Virus record (IMG/VR): IMGVR_UViG_3300046675_000069
Span: 1-43,436 of that record
Direction: 5' to 3' (one strand)
Origin: a virus
Length of the DNA: 43,436 bases
Of this stretch, positions 32,848 through 39,419 are shown in pieces; position 1 is the first letter of the stretch; each line of letters opens with the position of its first letter. The notes under the pieces are model-generated. The model saw only the letters and a list, made by a program, of their open reading frames with translations. It was not told where the DNA came from and ran no database searches. Made by a program: the position numbers and the translations under genes.

Positions 32848-33115
32848 GCTTGCTTCCTCTTTCATCGCCGTCGTCCTCGCCGGCATACGCGCACCACACG
32901 CACCAGTCGTGATGCACCGGGATCGGGACGTACCAGACGTTGCGATCGACACCGAGGTCGGACAGCGCGATCAATCCGCGCCGGCGCAGCGCGTGGATCG
33001 TTTTCAGCGGCGCCTGCGGCGCCAGGCCAACCGCCACGCGCTCGAACGTCGCGCGCATATTCCGTGTCAGGCCCTGGCAGGGGTGCTGTGCCGGGGGCGG
33101 CTTGCGCCGGGTCAT
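32831..33115 (-). CDS. Hypothetical early-operon protein
   Basis: This 94-residue protein has a basic N-terminus and a middle segment LTRNMRATFERVAVGLAPQAPL followed by KTIHALRRRGLIALSDLGVD, which could be a winged-helix-like DNA-binding pattern. The C-terminus has CVWCAYAGEDDGDE with a CxxC pair. The ATG at 33115 overlaps the upstream stop (ATGA) and is preferred to the longer reading. Function unknown. Confidence 0.5.
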   Translation of the reverse strand: MTRRKPPPAQHPCQGLTRNMRATFERVAVGLAPQAPLKTIHALRRRGLIALSDLGVDRNVWYVPIPVHHDWCVWCAYAGEDDGDERGSKHAVTD

Positions 33116-33300
33116 GCTCCCGCCGACCGCACCGGAACGCCGAGACGCTTCCGCACCGCCCGGTGATATTCGGCCACCACGTCTTCCCTGATCCAGCAAC
33201 ACGTCGCGCACCGCTCGCCGAGACCGGCGTCATGGAAGGCGACGACGTGGTCGCCGCAGTCCTGGCAGTCGAACTCAGTCGGGCGCGCGACGACCGTCAT
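33112..33300 (-). CDS. Small zinc-ribbon-like protein
   Basis: This 62-residue protein has two CxxC pairs, CQDC (residues ~12-15) and CATC (~31-34), spaced as in a treble-clef or zinc ribbon, with a helical C-terminus EDVVAEYHRAVRKRLG. Small zinc-binding proteins of this kind are frequent in phage early operons. No specific family or target is apparent. It starts four bases after the upstream stop and overlaps the next gene by four bases. Confidence 0.6.
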   Translation of the reverse strand: MTVVARPTEFDCQDCGDHVVAFHDAGLGERCATCCWIREDVVAEYHRAVRKRLGVPVRSAGA

Positions 33301-33304
33301 GCTC

Positions 33305-33571
33305 TCACCATCCGATCCGCTCGCGATCGAGCACGTTCTCGCCCTCGCCGCGCGCCTCGGCTTCCCACCGCTCCGCCTGCCGATCGAGCGACGCCGCCGC
33401 CTGCCAGCGCGTTACCTTCCTGTCAGGCCCGCCGATCGAGGTCAGGCCGATCGAACCCCAACCCGCCGCCGCCTCGGCCCGCAGATCGCGCGCCATCTTC
33501 CGGCACGCCGTCGCCATGCTCGCCGGGTTGAGCGGGTAATACTGGACGCGCCTGTCGTATCGGGCGGTCAC
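33305..33571 (-). CDS. Hypothetical early-operon protein
   Basis: This 88-residue protein starts with GTG overlapping the stop of the membrane microprotein upstream. It has a helix SMATACRKMARDLRAEAAAG and a charged C-terminal helix LDRQAERWEAEARGEGE, with a TSIGGPDRKVTRW strand between. It is not recognised; the composition suggests a soluble, possibly oligomeric protein. Confidence 0.5.
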   Translation of the reverse strand: MTARYDRRVQYYPLNPASMATACRKMARDLRAEAAAGWGSIGLTSIGGPDRKVTRWQAAASLDRQAERWEAEARGEGENVLDRERIGW

Positions 33572-33657
33572 AGCGCGCCGACCAGCGCGATCGTCAGCAA
33601 GGCGATCCCGGCCCAGATGATCGCCGCCAGCACGACCAGCATCAGCAACCGCTCCAT
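33568..33657 (-). CDS. Single-helix membrane microprotein
   Basis: The 29-residue product is essentially one transmembrane helix (LLMLVVLAAIIWAGIALLTI). It has an ATG three bases after the upstream stop and its TGA overlaps the GTG of the next gene, so it fits exactly into the coupled operon with no other gene in the gap. Such one-helix proteins in phage early regions may act on host membrane proteins; none can be named. Confidence 0.5.
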   Translation of the reverse strand: MERLLMLVVLAAIIWAGIALLTIALVGAL

Positions 33658-33659
33658 GC

Positions 33660-33935
33660 TCAATGCGCCCCGTGCGGGCCGGGCCCTTCCGCCAGAACCG
33701 TCAACAGCGCGCGACCGAGGTGCTCGAGATCGCCGGCCAGTGGTCCCATGTGACCCGATTTCAGAACCAGCGTATCGGCGAGCCAGCGGGTTTCCTCGAT
33801 CGTGAACGCCGCCGTCGTCTCGCCGATCGTGAACATCAACATCCGCCCGGCCGGGCCGTCGATCGCCGTCGCCGTCGTGACCCGCAACTCGACTTGGCGC
33901 TCGGCGGCCGTGTAGGCCATGATCAACGCCGTCAT
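33660..33935 (-). CDS. Hypothetical early-operon protein
   Basis: This 91-residue protein alternates strands in the first half (VELRVTTATAIDGPAGRMLMFTI-type pattern, residues ~14-45) and is helical later (LAGDLEHLGRALLTVLAEG). ETRWLADTLVLKSGHMGPLA lies between. No family recognised; no membrane segment. The ATG overlaps the upstream stop, which fits operon coupling. The His-rich end GPGPHGAH is unremarkable. Confidence 0.5.
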   Translation of the reverse strand: MTALIMAYTAAERQVELRVTTATAIDGPAGRMLMFTIGETTAAFTIEETRWLADTLVLKSGHMGPLAGDLEHLGRALLTVLAEGPGPHGAH

Positions 33936-34171
33936 GCCCCCCGGTCGAAGCTGGTGCCGGGGGTTAGCGCGGTCGTCGGGTAGAGCATGTCGGCGACCAG
34001 TCGCGCGCCGCGAAGGCCGCGAGCGTCGCGCGTAAAGAACTCATCGCAGACCGGGCACTTGTCGATCATCAGCCCGCCGCCGGCCGCCGGCACGATCACG
34101 TAGCCGTCAACGCCCGCTACAATCTTCAGTCCGTCGCTGCGCTCATTCGCCCGCCACCGTTCCTCGACCAT
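33932..34171 (-). CDS. Hypothetical protein with CPVC motif
   Basis: This 79-residue protein contains DKCPVCDEFFTRDARGLRGA around residues 37-56, half of a possible zinc site, with no clear second Cys pair. The N-terminal part VDGYVIVPAAGGGLM is beta-like. It overlaps the upstream gene by 29 bases and the downstream one by four. Function is unknown. It may be a broken or single-knuckle zinc protein. Confidence 0.5.
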   Translation of the reverse strand: MVEERWRANERSDGLKIVAGVDGYVIVPAAGGGLMIDKCPVCDEFFTRDARGLRGARLVADMLYPTTALTPGTSFDRGA

Positions 34172-34355
34172 GTGCCCGCTCCGCTTCCAGATGGCGCAGG
34201 ATCGCCGCCATCACGTCGAATTGCCGATCGAATATCGCGCGGCGCGCGACGCCCGATCCGTTCCGCATCCGCGCGTAAACCGTCCGCCGCATCTCGAGTT
34301 CGCGGCGTGCCTCGGCGATCATGTCCTCGAGGGTCACCGGGTAGAGGTCAGACAT
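34143..34355 (-). CDS. Hypothetical protein typical of alphaproteobacterial phages
   Basis: This 70-residue helical protein has TLEDMIAEARRELEMRRTVY, then ARRAIFDRQFDVMAAILRHLE. The arrangement of a long helix rich in Glu/Arg followed by a second helix ending in H-L-E is one I associate with many small phage proteins of this host range, but no function is known. It overlaps the AlpA-like gene by eight bases. Confidence 0.6.
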   Translation of the reverse strand: MSDLYPVTLEDMIAEARRELEMRRTVYARMRNGSGVARRAIFDRQFDVMAAILRHLEAERAHGRGTVAGE

Positions 34356-34587
34356 GCCGCCGCCTCGGCTTCGCCTCGCGCCGCGCGCGCAACCGCTCGA
34401 GGTAGTCCGCGACGTCGCTCGCCTGCCATCGCGCGCAAGCGCCGATCTTGATCGGCTTCGGGAACTCGCCGCTATGCACCAGCCGCCCCAAATGACGCTC
34501 GGATATGACGAGGATGCCCGCGACCTGTTCGGCGTCGATCAGGCGCGGCACCGTCACCATCGCCGGCGTGTCGCGCTCGGCGTTCAT
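34348..34587 (-). CDS. AlpA/excisionase-like HTH protein
   Basis: This 79-residue protein has a MerR-type helix-turn-helix as in AlpA and Xis: PRLIDAEQVAGILVISERHL, then GRLVHSGEFPKPIKIGACAR, W, and DVADYLERLRARRE. The FPKPIKIG wing is the AlpA hallmark. It may bind attP as an excisionase or regulate transcription. It is placed in the early operon, so its synthesis would be repressed in lysogens. A second HTH protein of this class is at 40871-41173. Confidence 0.8.
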   Translation of the reverse strand: MNAERDTPAMVTVPRLIDAEQVAGILVISERHLGRLVHSGEFPKPIKIGACARWQASDVADYLERLRARREAKPRRRHV

Positions 34588-34823
34588 GCCACCGCCGCCG
34601 CCGCCCCCCGGAGGTGCGGCATCATCGGCGGTTCGTCGTCGTCGTCATCCGCCGGCGCCTCGACCTGGGCGATCACGGGCAGATCGTCGATCCGGCTCAC
34701 CCAGTACTCGGCCACGAAGCGCCGCCGGTCGGGCGGCAACGTCGCCAGCAGATCGAACCCGCGCGACATCACGAGCAATTCGTGGTCGTGGGTCAGCTTG
34801 CCGCGCGTCGGTTGCTTGCTCAT
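34584..34823 (-). CDS. Hypothetical protein downstream of RecT
   Basis: This 79-residue protein contains HDHELLVMSRGFDLLATLPP and RRRFVAEYWVSRIDDLPVIA and then an acidic run DDDDDEPP and an Ala-rich end. The first 50 residues look like two helices; the acidic tail recalls the C-termini of ssDNA-binding proteins, which recruit partners, but no OB fold is visible. The ATG overlaps the RecT stop, and a longer reading through recT was rejected. Confidence 0.55.
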   Translation of the reverse strand: MSKQPTRGKLTHDHELLVMSRGFDLLATLPPDRRRFVAEYWVSRIDDLPVIAQVEAPADDDDDEPPMMPHLRGAAAAVA

Positions 34824-35950
34824 GTCGTCTGTCCCTTCAGGATCGCCCGCCGCAGATCGATCGCCTCCCGCAACCGATCGACGTCGGGCGGAAACATGCC
34901 ATCGACCCGCGTCCGCCACGCCGGCGCCGCCGTGATCGCCTCGAGGCCGTCGAGGTCGGCCGCGTCGATCTCGGCGAGATGCTCGAGGATCGGATCGTCG
35001 GGCCATTCCTCGACCGGCGGGGGTTGCCATTCCTCGACCGGCGCGGGCGGCGGCCTGACCCGTTCGTGCGCCTCGCGCAACATCGTATTGATCTGATCGA
35101 CGATCATCGTCGGCGCGGACTCCAACGACGCGCGCACCCGCGGATGGCCGCCGATCGCGACGACCTCGCCCTCGCTGTCCGCGCCCCTCAACAGGGCGCC
35201 AAGGTTGCGCAGCCAGATCGTGCCGTTCTGTTCGTCGAGGGGATCCGGCTCGGCCTGGACGTGCTCTGGGGCGTCGCGCGGCGCCGGATCGTCGTGATCG
35301 ATGATCACGCCGCCGCCGTCGATCGTGCCGCCTTCCATTTCCTCGGCCGCGTACTCGCCGCCGATGTCCTCGGGGAAGCCGATACGCAACGCCGCCGCCA
35401 GCGCGCACTTGTGCAACTGTCCGTGCGGACGCTGCGCCCACATGTCATTGGGCACCGCGGAGCGGAACGTCTGCCGCTTGTACGCCTCGAGCCAGTAAAC
35501 CGGCGCGGTGAACGATACGCGCACGCCCTCGATCATCCGATAGACGGTGACACTGGCCCACATCGGGAAGCTGATCGTCTTGCTGACCGGCTTGCCCTCG
35601 CGGTCCGTGCCCTCGAATGTCCGCGTCTCCTGCGGTCCCTCGCGCGGCTCATCGACGCCGGCGAATTGCTTCGATCGCGAAGCCACCGTCAGCAACTCGC
35701 TGATGCCCGGCCAGACCGTCTCGACCTCGCGCCGCAACGCGCTGTTGTAAACCGGCACGATATGCACGGGGCGCTTGAACGGATCGAGACCGCGTTGCCC
35801 GCAATAAGCCAGCGCGAGCAGGATGGACTCCTGCGACCTCGCCGCCGGCCAGATCGCCTCGACCAGAACGCGCCATGACTGCGCCGTGCCCTTGTAGGTC
35901 GCCGGCGGCAACCGCGACACCGTGACCGCCTGCCGTGCCGCCTGTGCCAT
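34820..35950 (-). CDS. RecT/Bet-family single-strand annealing recombinase
   Basis: This 376-residue protein carries the RecT/Bet signature: LLALAYCGQRGLDPFKRPVH (residues ~45-62) and the following VPVYNSALRREVETVWPGIS, then FPMWASVTVYRMIEG and PMNDMWAQRPHGQLHKCALA-type segment (WAQRPHGQLHKCALAAALRI), the usual annealing core. The C-terminal ~150 residues are acidic and Pro-rich, probably for partner binding. It should anneal single strands during phage recombination and replication. The partner exonuclease is not recognised in the window unless the VRR-NUC protein takes that role. It starts directly after Gp157. Confidence 0.88.
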   Translation of the reverse strand: MAQAARQAVTVSRLPPATYKGTAQSWRVLVEAIWPAARSQESILLALAYCGQRGLDPFKRPVHIVPVYNSALRREVETVWPGISELLTVASRSKQFAGVDEPREGPQETRTFEGTDREGKPVSKTISFPMWASVTVYRMIEGVRVSFTAPVYWLEAYKRQTFRSAVPNDMWAQRPHGQLHKCALAAALRIGFPEDIGGEYAAEEMEGGTIDGGGVIIDHDDPAPRDAPEHVQAEPDPLDEQNGTIWLRNLGALLRGADSEGEVVAIGGHPRVRASLESAPTMIVDQINTMLREAHERVRPPPAPVEEWQPPPVEEWPDDPILEHLAEIDAADLDGLEAITAAPAWRTRVDGMFPPDVDRLREAIDLRRAILKGQTT

Positions 35951-36490
35951 CTACAGCCTCCTGATCCGCAACACCGGCGCCGGGTTCGACAATACCGCGC
36001 CGGGCACGACGACGCCCTGTTCGAGGTCGTCGATCAACGGCGTGCGCATCAATGTCCGTTCCGTCTTGTAGTACTGATCCGGCACCAGTTCGGCATCGGT
36101 CAGAACCAGCGACGGGCGACCCGCCGCGATGCTGGCCGCGCCCCATTTCGCGCGCCGCGACTTCAGTTCGAGTTGGGTCAACAGTTCCTCGATCACGCCT
36201 CGGATCGTCACCGACCGCGCCCGATACCGATCACGCCGCGCGATGACCTCGCGACGCAGATCGTCCGCCTCGACCTCGCGCCGCTCGACCCAGATGAGCG
36301 CGTCGATCGCCCGATCGAGCAGGGTTTCGGGATGGGTGATCTGGGCGTCGGCGAGCGCCGATCGGATCACTTCCTCATCGTCGGCGAGGCCGGGATCGGC
36401 CGCGTATATCTCGCGCAATTGTTGCCACGCCGAAACCGAACGCTCCAACTGCAAGCCCGAGGGAACCCGTGGTGCGCTGTCGCCAGACAT
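35951..36490 (-). CDS. Siphovirus Gp157-like protein
   Basis: This 179-residue protein is the first gene of the leftward early operon. It resembles the Gp157 family: an acidic helical N-terminus, a long coiled coil (ALIWVERREVEADDLRREVI), RDRYRARSVTIRGVIEELL, and a beta end PSLVLTDAELVPDQYYKTER. Gp157 proteins are often encoded next to RecT/ERF recombinases, and some have been linked to phage resistance. The ATG at 36490 is chosen because GGAGG lies eight bases upstream; the longer GTG reading has no ribosome-binding site. The operator at 36534 lies about 45 bases upstream. Confidence 0.75.
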   Translation of the reverse strand: MSGDSAPRVPSGLQLERSVSAWQQLREIYAADPGLADDEEVIRSALADAQITHPETLLDRAIDALIWVERREVEADDLRREVIARRDRYRARSVTIRGVIEELLTQLELKSRRAKWGAASIAAGRPSLVLTDAELVPDQYYKTERTLMRTPLIDDLEQGVVVPGAVLSNPAPVLRIRRL

Positions 36491-36741
36491 TCGCCGCCCT
36501 CCGTCGCTGATCACGACGGAGGTTAGGTCAGACTTGCATGCTATGCAATAGCCCGACGAGCCACGCGCGAACGATTTTCGCCGTCAAAGTGTTTGTTGTG
36601 AAATGTGACGACAAAGGCTTGCGGGGAATACACCTGACGGTTAGCGTTAAGCGACTACAACCGTTCAGACAGTGGAGGCTCTGCGGATGGCAACTAAAAA
36701 GACGAAGCCTGAACTTCGACGCAAGCCCCGTAAGACGGCAC
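36491..36741. promoter_or_regulatory. Promoter/operator region of leftward operon
   Basis: About 250 bases of lower GC with no firmly supported gene. It holds the palindrome TTGCA-TGCTA-TGCAA (36534-36548) close to the Gp157 start, so the leftward promoter is probably within 36530-36620; I could not fix a -35/-10 pair. A plus-strand reading at 36687-36902 is discussed under findings. Confidence 0.5.
36534..36548. promoter_or_regulatory. Operator-like palindrome TTGCA-TGCTA-TGCAA
   Basis: Copy of the TTGCA-N5-TGCAA element about 45 bases upstream of the first gene of the leftward early operon. Its placement suits repression of that operon in lysogens. Confidence 0.65.
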
Positions 36742-37143
36742 CTATTCCGTGCCCGGCTCATCCGCGAGCGCTTGATTGGCTCGCGAAAAGGCTTCGCTTT
36801 GACGCCGCCAGTAATCCTCCTCGGTTAATAATTGAGGATTATCCGCCTTCAGTGCCTCAAACAGCCATCGCGCCAGATGATCGGACAAAACGCCCACGAT
36901 AAGATAGTTAGTATCAACCTGGAACAATACGGAAATCCTCAGCATATCCTCAAGTTTTGGGAGATGGTCGCCCGACTCCCACCTGCCGAACATGGCCGGG
37001 CTGACAAAAAGCCGCCGCGCCCATTCCGCTTTGGTATGATGGTGCGCGCCATATCGCTCGCCGTAAGCCTTACGCAGTAATCGTAGTCGGTCGCCAAATC
37101 CTCGCACCAATAGCGTGTCGCCGCTCGCTTGTCGCTTCGCCAT
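36742..37143 (-). CDS. XRE-family repressor (CI-like)
   Basis: This 133-residue protein has an N-terminal helix-turn-helix at residues ~36-72 (KAEWARRLFVSPAMFGRWES, then GDHLPKLEDMLRISVLF). The C-terminal part is helical (SDHLARWLFEALKADNP) and lacks the S24/LexA-type peptidase found in lambda CI, so RecA-driven self-cleavage is unlikely. It faces the Cro-like gene across a 174-base operator region, the normal immunity layout. The ATG at 37143 is preferred to longer readings because it follows an AAGG site and fits HTH length. A degenerate operator TTGCA-N5-TTCAA overlaps its start, hinting at autoregulation. Confidence 0.8.
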   Translation of the reverse strand: MAKRQASGDTLLVRGFGDRLRLLRKAYGERYGAHHHTKAEWARRLFVSPAMFGRWESGDHLPKLEDMLRISVLFQVDTNYLIVGVLSDHLARWLFEALKADNPQLLTEEDYWRRQSEAFSRANQALADEPGTE

Positions 37144-37199
37144 TGCACTACCTTCAAACCTACCGGCAAGACACAACGCCCCGCGCTTTCGGGGGGCGA

Positions 37200-37216
37200 T
37201 GACGCACATTGCGTCA
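37200..37216. promoter_or_regulatory. Palindrome TGACGCA-CAT-TGCGTCA
   Basis: Perfect 7-3-7 inverted repeat in the middle of the repressor/Cro-like intergenic region. Its sequence differs from the TTGCA-N5-TGCAA class, so it may bind a second regulator or the repressor in another mode. Confidence 0.55.
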
Positions 37217-37278
37217 ACATCGCCAGGCAATCAATGCCTTATAGGCACAATCCTATTCTACCCGCCAACGGCGAACGG

Positions 37279-37297
37279 ACTTGCACCGCATGCAAGT
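37279..37297. promoter_or_regulatory. Operator-like palindrome ACTTGCA-CCGCA-TGCAAGT
   Basis: Perfect 7-5-7 inverted repeat ending 20 bases before the Cro-like ATG. It has the same core as sites at 31826, 32031 and 36534. Binding here would block the rightward early transcript or its translation start. Confidence 0.7.
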
Positions 37298-37317
37298 TCG
37301 GGTTTACCGTCTGTCTC

Positions 37318-37566
37318 ATGCGACACGACCGGATCATCGATCTTTTCGGCGGCAACATGGCCCTGTCGAAGCTCGTCGGGCGCAGCGACAGCGCGATTTC
37401 CCGCTGGCGCGACAACGGCATTCCCCCGGCGTTCTGGCCGCTGATCCTCGACCTCGCCGACGCCCACGGCCTCGCCGACCAGATCACGATCGAGGAACTT
37501 CGCGCCGGCCTCCCCCGCGACAGCCGCTACCGCGCCGGAAAACGTCCAGCCCGATCGCTGGCCTGA
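37318..37566 (+). CDS. Cro-like / YdaS-type HTH regulator
   Basis: This 82-residue protein starts RHDRIIDLFGGNMALSKLVG and continues RSDSAISRWRDNGIPPAFWP, the helix-turn-helix of the Cro/YdaS type in which a short recognition helix reads S-A-I-S-R-W. The basic C-terminus (RYRAGKRPARS) suits DNA binding. It is divergent from the CI-like repressor and heads the rightward early operon, the usual position of Cro. Longer upstream readings run through the operator region and are rejected. Confidence 0.75.
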   Translation: MRHDRIIDLFGGNMALSKLVGRSDSAISRWRDNGIPPAFWPLILDLADAHGLADQITIEELRAGLPRDSRYRAGKRPARSLA

Positions 37567-37570
37567 CCCG

Positions 37571-37984
37571 GTGGGGCGCCGACCGTTCCGCCTGACCGCG
37601 CCGGTCGTCAGGGAGCATCCGCTCCAAAAGCAGATCGCCGACGTGCTGCGCCTCGAGATCGCCCCGGCCGGCAAGGTCTCGCGCCATGGCGTCGTCTGGT
37701 GGTGCGTCGATCACGCCAACTACGCCGGCGAGGTGCCCGGCATCCGGATCGGCCGCGGCATCGTCGCCGGCGTGCCCGATCTGCTGATCCTACACCACGG
37801 CGAAGCGTTCCTGATCGAGATCAAAGCCGACGACGGCGAGGTGTCGGAGGCGCAGCGTTCCGTCCTCGCCGCCTGCCTCGCCGCGTCATGCCGGGTCGCG
37901 ATCGCGCGCGACGCCGCCGAGGTCCTGAGACTGTTGGATCACTGGAACATTCCGCGCGCGCGGCGCGTGAAGGAGGCGGCATGA
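37571..37984 (+). CDS. VRR-NUC domain nuclease
   Basis: This 137-residue protein is a compact PD-(D/E)xK nuclease of the VRR-NUC family. It starts with the conserved EHPLQKQIADVLR helix, and the active site is visible as VAGVPDLLIL (Asp70), FLIEIKADDG (Glu83, Lys85) and SEAQRSVL (Gln95). Phage VRR-NUC proteins are linked to branched DNA processing. It could work with the RecT protein in recombination, though the two are in opposite operons. GTG start, five bases after the Cro-like stop. Confidence 0.88.
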   Translation: MGRRPFRLTAPVVREHPLQKQIADVLRLEIAPAGKVSRHGVVWWCVDHANYAGEVPGIRIGRGIVAGVPDLLILHHGEAFLIEIKADDGEVSEAQRSVLAACLAASCRVAIARDAAEVLRLLDHWNIPRARRVKEAA

Positions 37985-38889
37985 GTGCAGTTCGCAAGAC
38001 GCTGGCTATCGGCGAACCTGGATGGCGACCAACTGAGGTCCATCCGCTCGCCGCTTTGTTCCCAATGATGACCGACGACGAACTCGCCGACCTCGCCGCC
38101 GATATCGAGACGCATGGGTTACTCCACAACATCGTCATCGATGACGTTGGCAAATTGCTCGATGGTAGGAACCGATTGCGCGCTTGCGAGATCGCCAACG
38201 TCGAACCGATGTTCGAGCAGCTTAATGGCGTTGACGCCGCCGCCTACATCGTTTCGGCCAATCTTGCGCGCCGCAATCTGACCAAAGGCCAACAGGCGAT
38301 GGCGCTTGCCATGATCTATCCCCAGCCGAAACGGGGGAGGGGCAGAAAGGACGATGCGCACAAAGGTGCGGAAACCGCGTCTTTTAGTTATCGGCGGGTG
38401 CAAGAGGCCCGCGTCGTGCTCCATCATTCCCTCGCGCTCGCCGAGGATGTCATCGCTGCTCGCACGAGTCTGGACGCCGCACTAAAGACCGTCGAGGAGG
38501 CGCGCGAAGTCAGTGCGAATATCGAAGCGACGCTAGACGAACTTCGCAGAAACGCGCCCGACCTCGCCGATCTGGTCGTCGAGGAACGGCTGACCGTCAA
38601 CGAGGCGCACTCCGCGTTTAAGAAACGGCAAGCCGACGCGATCGCCGCCGAAGCGAATAAGCGGGAGATCATGCTTCGATTGAGCGAGACCGCGTGGCAG
38701 TCCACGACCGCATGGGCCGCTCCCGACTTCGTCGCCGCGATCAGTGAACGGCTGCAAGATAAAGACTTTCGCCGCTCGTGGCTCGCGCGGATGCGCTTCG
38801 ATCCCGATCGCCTCGACGATGTTCGCGCCGGGGCAACCGCACTCGCGACACTGTTGGCAAATCTCACAAAAGAGGGAAACGATGTCTGA
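37981..38889 (+). CDS. ParB-like nuclease-domain protein
   Basis: This 302-residue protein has a ParB N-terminal domain at residues ~19-100: HPLAALFPMMTDDELADLAA, then LLHNIVIDDVGKLLDGRNRL, and YIVSANLARRNLTKGQQAMA, which resembles the start of the ParB/Spo0J HTH region. A long helical segment with heptad character follows (~150-240). It could act in DNA partition, nicking or regulation. Unlike chromosomal ParB it has no ParA neighbour. ATG overlaps the VRR-NUC stop and its end overlaps the next gene by eight bases. Confidence 0.8.
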   Translation: MSAVRKTLAIGEPGWRPTEVHPLAALFPMMTDDELADLAADIETHGLLHNIVIDDVGKLLDGRNRLRACEIANVEPMFEQLNGVDAAAYIVSANLARRNLTKGQQAMALAMIYPQPKRGRGRKDDAHKGAETASFSYRRVQEARVVLHHSLALAEDVIAARTSLDAALKTVEEAREVSANIEATLDELRRNAPDLADLVVEERLTVNEAHSAFKKRQADAIAAEANKREIMLRLSETAWQSTTAWAAPDFVAAISERLQDKDFRRSWLARMRFDPDRLDDVRAGATALATLLANLTKEGNDV

Positions 38890-39418
38890 GTTATCCGCGT
38901 ACCTCAACAATCAAAAGAAACAATACTTGCTCGAACGCAAACAGACTGGCGGCAAGGCGGCGGGCTTTCGCGAATTTGTCCGCGGAAAATATCAAGATGA
39001 CCCCGGATACTTCACGAAGCTGGCGCTCGACGCGGTGATGGAATCAACGACGAAAGCGTGGGAGCGGCAACCGCGCCGGAAAGGTCCCGACCTATTTTCG
39101 ATCGCCGACTACACAATCCCCGAATACCTCACGCGCCCGACGAACGACTACGTGAGCGACGACGATCTGGAGGATGAAACCGAATCCTTTGAGAAGGTCG
39201 ATCACGAATTCGCAACGGTTCAAGACCTCTTGTATGACGCTACGATCAAATTGCGTAAGGCCGCGCAATCGTCGGCTGTCGCGGAGCGCGAGATGAAAGC
39301 GGTTGACGATGCGCGTCGTCGTGCCCGCGGCAATATGACCACGCTCCTGCGGGACATCGCTGACGCGCCCGTTGTGCCTTCTGGCGCCCCGCAACCCGAG
39401 ACGCATCCCGCCGCCTGA
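38882..39418 (+). CDS. Hypothetical protein following ParB-like gene
   Basis: This 178-residue protein is not recognised. It begins ELSAYLNNQKKQYLLERKQT and contains FREFVRGKYQDDPGYFTKLA, an acidic centre SDDDLEDETESFEKVDHE, and a helical region ATIKLRKAAQSSAVAEREMK. It is charged and probably elongated. Overlap with the ParB-like gene suggests the two proteins act together. Base composition is slightly less GC-rich than in head genes. Confidence 0.6.
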   Translation: MSELSAYLNNQKKQYLLERKQTGGKAAGFREFVRGKYQDDPGYFTKLALDAVMESTTKAWERQPRRKGPDLFSIADYTIPEYLTRPTNDYVSDDDLEDETESFEKVDHEFATVQDLLYDATIKLRKAAQSSAVAEREMKAVDDARRRARGNMTTLLRDIADAPVVPSGAPQPETHPAA

Positions 39419-39419
39419 C

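Noticed and set aside
34505-35878. 457-codon plus-strand open frame opposite recT
   Set aside because: Composition is typical of antisense GC-rich frames; the minus strand has RecT motifs and coupled starts and stops.
36528-36761. Minus-strand ORF between the repressor and Gp157 genes
   Set aside because: It crosses the operator and the expected leftward promoter, lacks a ribosome-binding site and has no recognisable domain.
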